Part shown: one piece after another, positions 63,783 through 64,000 of the stretch
Position numbering within the stretch: position 1 is the stretch's first letter
Layout: every line of letters starts with the position of its first letter
Source: JACKFB01 sp041389525
GTDB lineage: Bacteria; Myxococcota_A; UBA9042; PHBI01; JACKFB01
Direction: 5' to 3'
Assembly (NCBI GenBank): GCA_041389525.1
Contig: JAWKRR010000024.1
Coordinates: 1-64,000 of the forward strand
Length of the DNA stretch: 64,000 nt
Notes under the pieces: model-generated
Told to the model about the DNA's origin: nothing
The model's database searches: none
Seen by the model: the letters and a program-made list of their open reading frames with translations, nothing else
Position numbers and translations under genes: made by a program

Positions 63783-64000
63783 ATGACCCGCACCCAGCCC
63801 ACTGCGCGTTACGAATTCCTCGTCGCCGCCTCACTATTTGCGGCTCTAGTCGCCCTCGTCGGTTGCGGGGAGAGCGACAGCGGAGCGTCTGGGACCGCCT
63901 CCAATATCGGGCGTTCCGACCTCGACGCGAGCCGGCGCGAGGCGCCGGACTTGCCGGTCCTGCCGCGGGACACGCTGCCTGACTACGTGCCGCCGATCGC
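63783..64000 (+). CDS. Lipoprotein, N-terminal part (cut by window edge)
   Basis: ATG 63783 lies 13 bases after the stop of the Cys-rich gene. A signal peptide of about 25 residues ends with the lipobox LVGC. The mature part so far is a Ser/Gly/Asp-rich linker (CGESDSGASGTAS...). The functional domain is outside the window. Being tandem with another exported-protein gene, it may share its operon. Confidence 0.75.
   Translation, partial: MTRTQPTARYEFLVAASLFAALVALVGCGESDSGASGTASNIGRSDLDASRREAPDLPVLPRDTLPDYVPPI

Overview
The window is about 70% G+C and reads like a chromosomal segment of a deltaproteobacterial-type predator or soil bacterium. Myxococcota or the neighbouring Bradymonadales is an inference, because no rRNA or marker gene is present. 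The reasons are Hanks-type Ser/Thr kinases with WD40 or PEGA tails, an FHA regulator coupled to a kinase, many surface lipoproteins with low-complexity Asp/Ala/Pro linkers and Cys-rich or EGF-like repeats, and tightly packed overlapping genes. No tRNA, rRNA, CRISPR array or complete insertion sequence was seen.

Layout. 0-5.9 kb: two divergent lipoproteins (one cut by the left edge), a patatin-like hydrolase, a membrane-anchored dihaem cytochrome c and a GGEEF diguanylate cyclase. 5.9-9.4 kb: a KefB-type K+/H+ antiporter with its KefG-type flavodoxin-fold subunit, then a short-chain dehydrogenase lacking the catalytic Tyr. 9.5-13.6 kb: an apparent flavinylation and metal regulon (ApbE flavin transferase, OprP/O-like porin, FMN-binding protein, four-helix membrane protein). 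It is controlled by two matching Fur-like palindromes and interrupted by a 152-bp MITE with perfect ends. 13.6-28.5 kb: lipoproteins, rlmN, an FHA/winged-helix regulator translationally coupled to a WD40 kinase, a giant EGF-repeat lipoprotein, a zinc-ribbon/PEGA kinase with a TPR partner, and a zincin-like lipoprotein. 28.5-41.3 kb: TerC, an orphan histidine kinase, a thioredoxin-fold protein, an old-yellow-enzyme plus SDR pair, a GAF-GGDEF cyclase, two beta-propeller lipoproteins and an F420/NADP-type oxidoreductase.

41.3-52.9 kb: a complete group-1 membrane-bound [NiFe]-hydrogenase locus. On the minus strand the order is small subunit, large subunit, cytochrome b, protease, hypC, hypD, hypE, crotonase, hypA, hypB and a nickel permease, mostly joined by ATGA/GTGA-type overlaps. 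hypF is convergent on the plus strand. The locus would give an H2-oxidising uptake enzyme feeding the quinone pool. hypF, hypE, hypD and both structural subunits carry short indels, mostly in C or G runs. All conserved motifs survive in alternate frames, so I favour consensus sequencing errors over gene decay.

53.3-59.4 kb: an unusual four-gene minus-strand module: an HExxH protein with a Gly/Ala linker, a repeat protein, an AAA+ ATPase resembling those of extracellular contractile injection systems, and a methyltransferase with a regulatory domain resembling protein-lysine methyltransferases. No sheath or tube gene is present. Divergent from it is a ribbon-helix-helix/CxxC protein overlapping a UbiB/ABC1-type kinase. 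61.7-63.8 kb is again riddled with frameshifts in Cys-rich secreted-protein genes, and a last lipoprotein is cut by the right edge.
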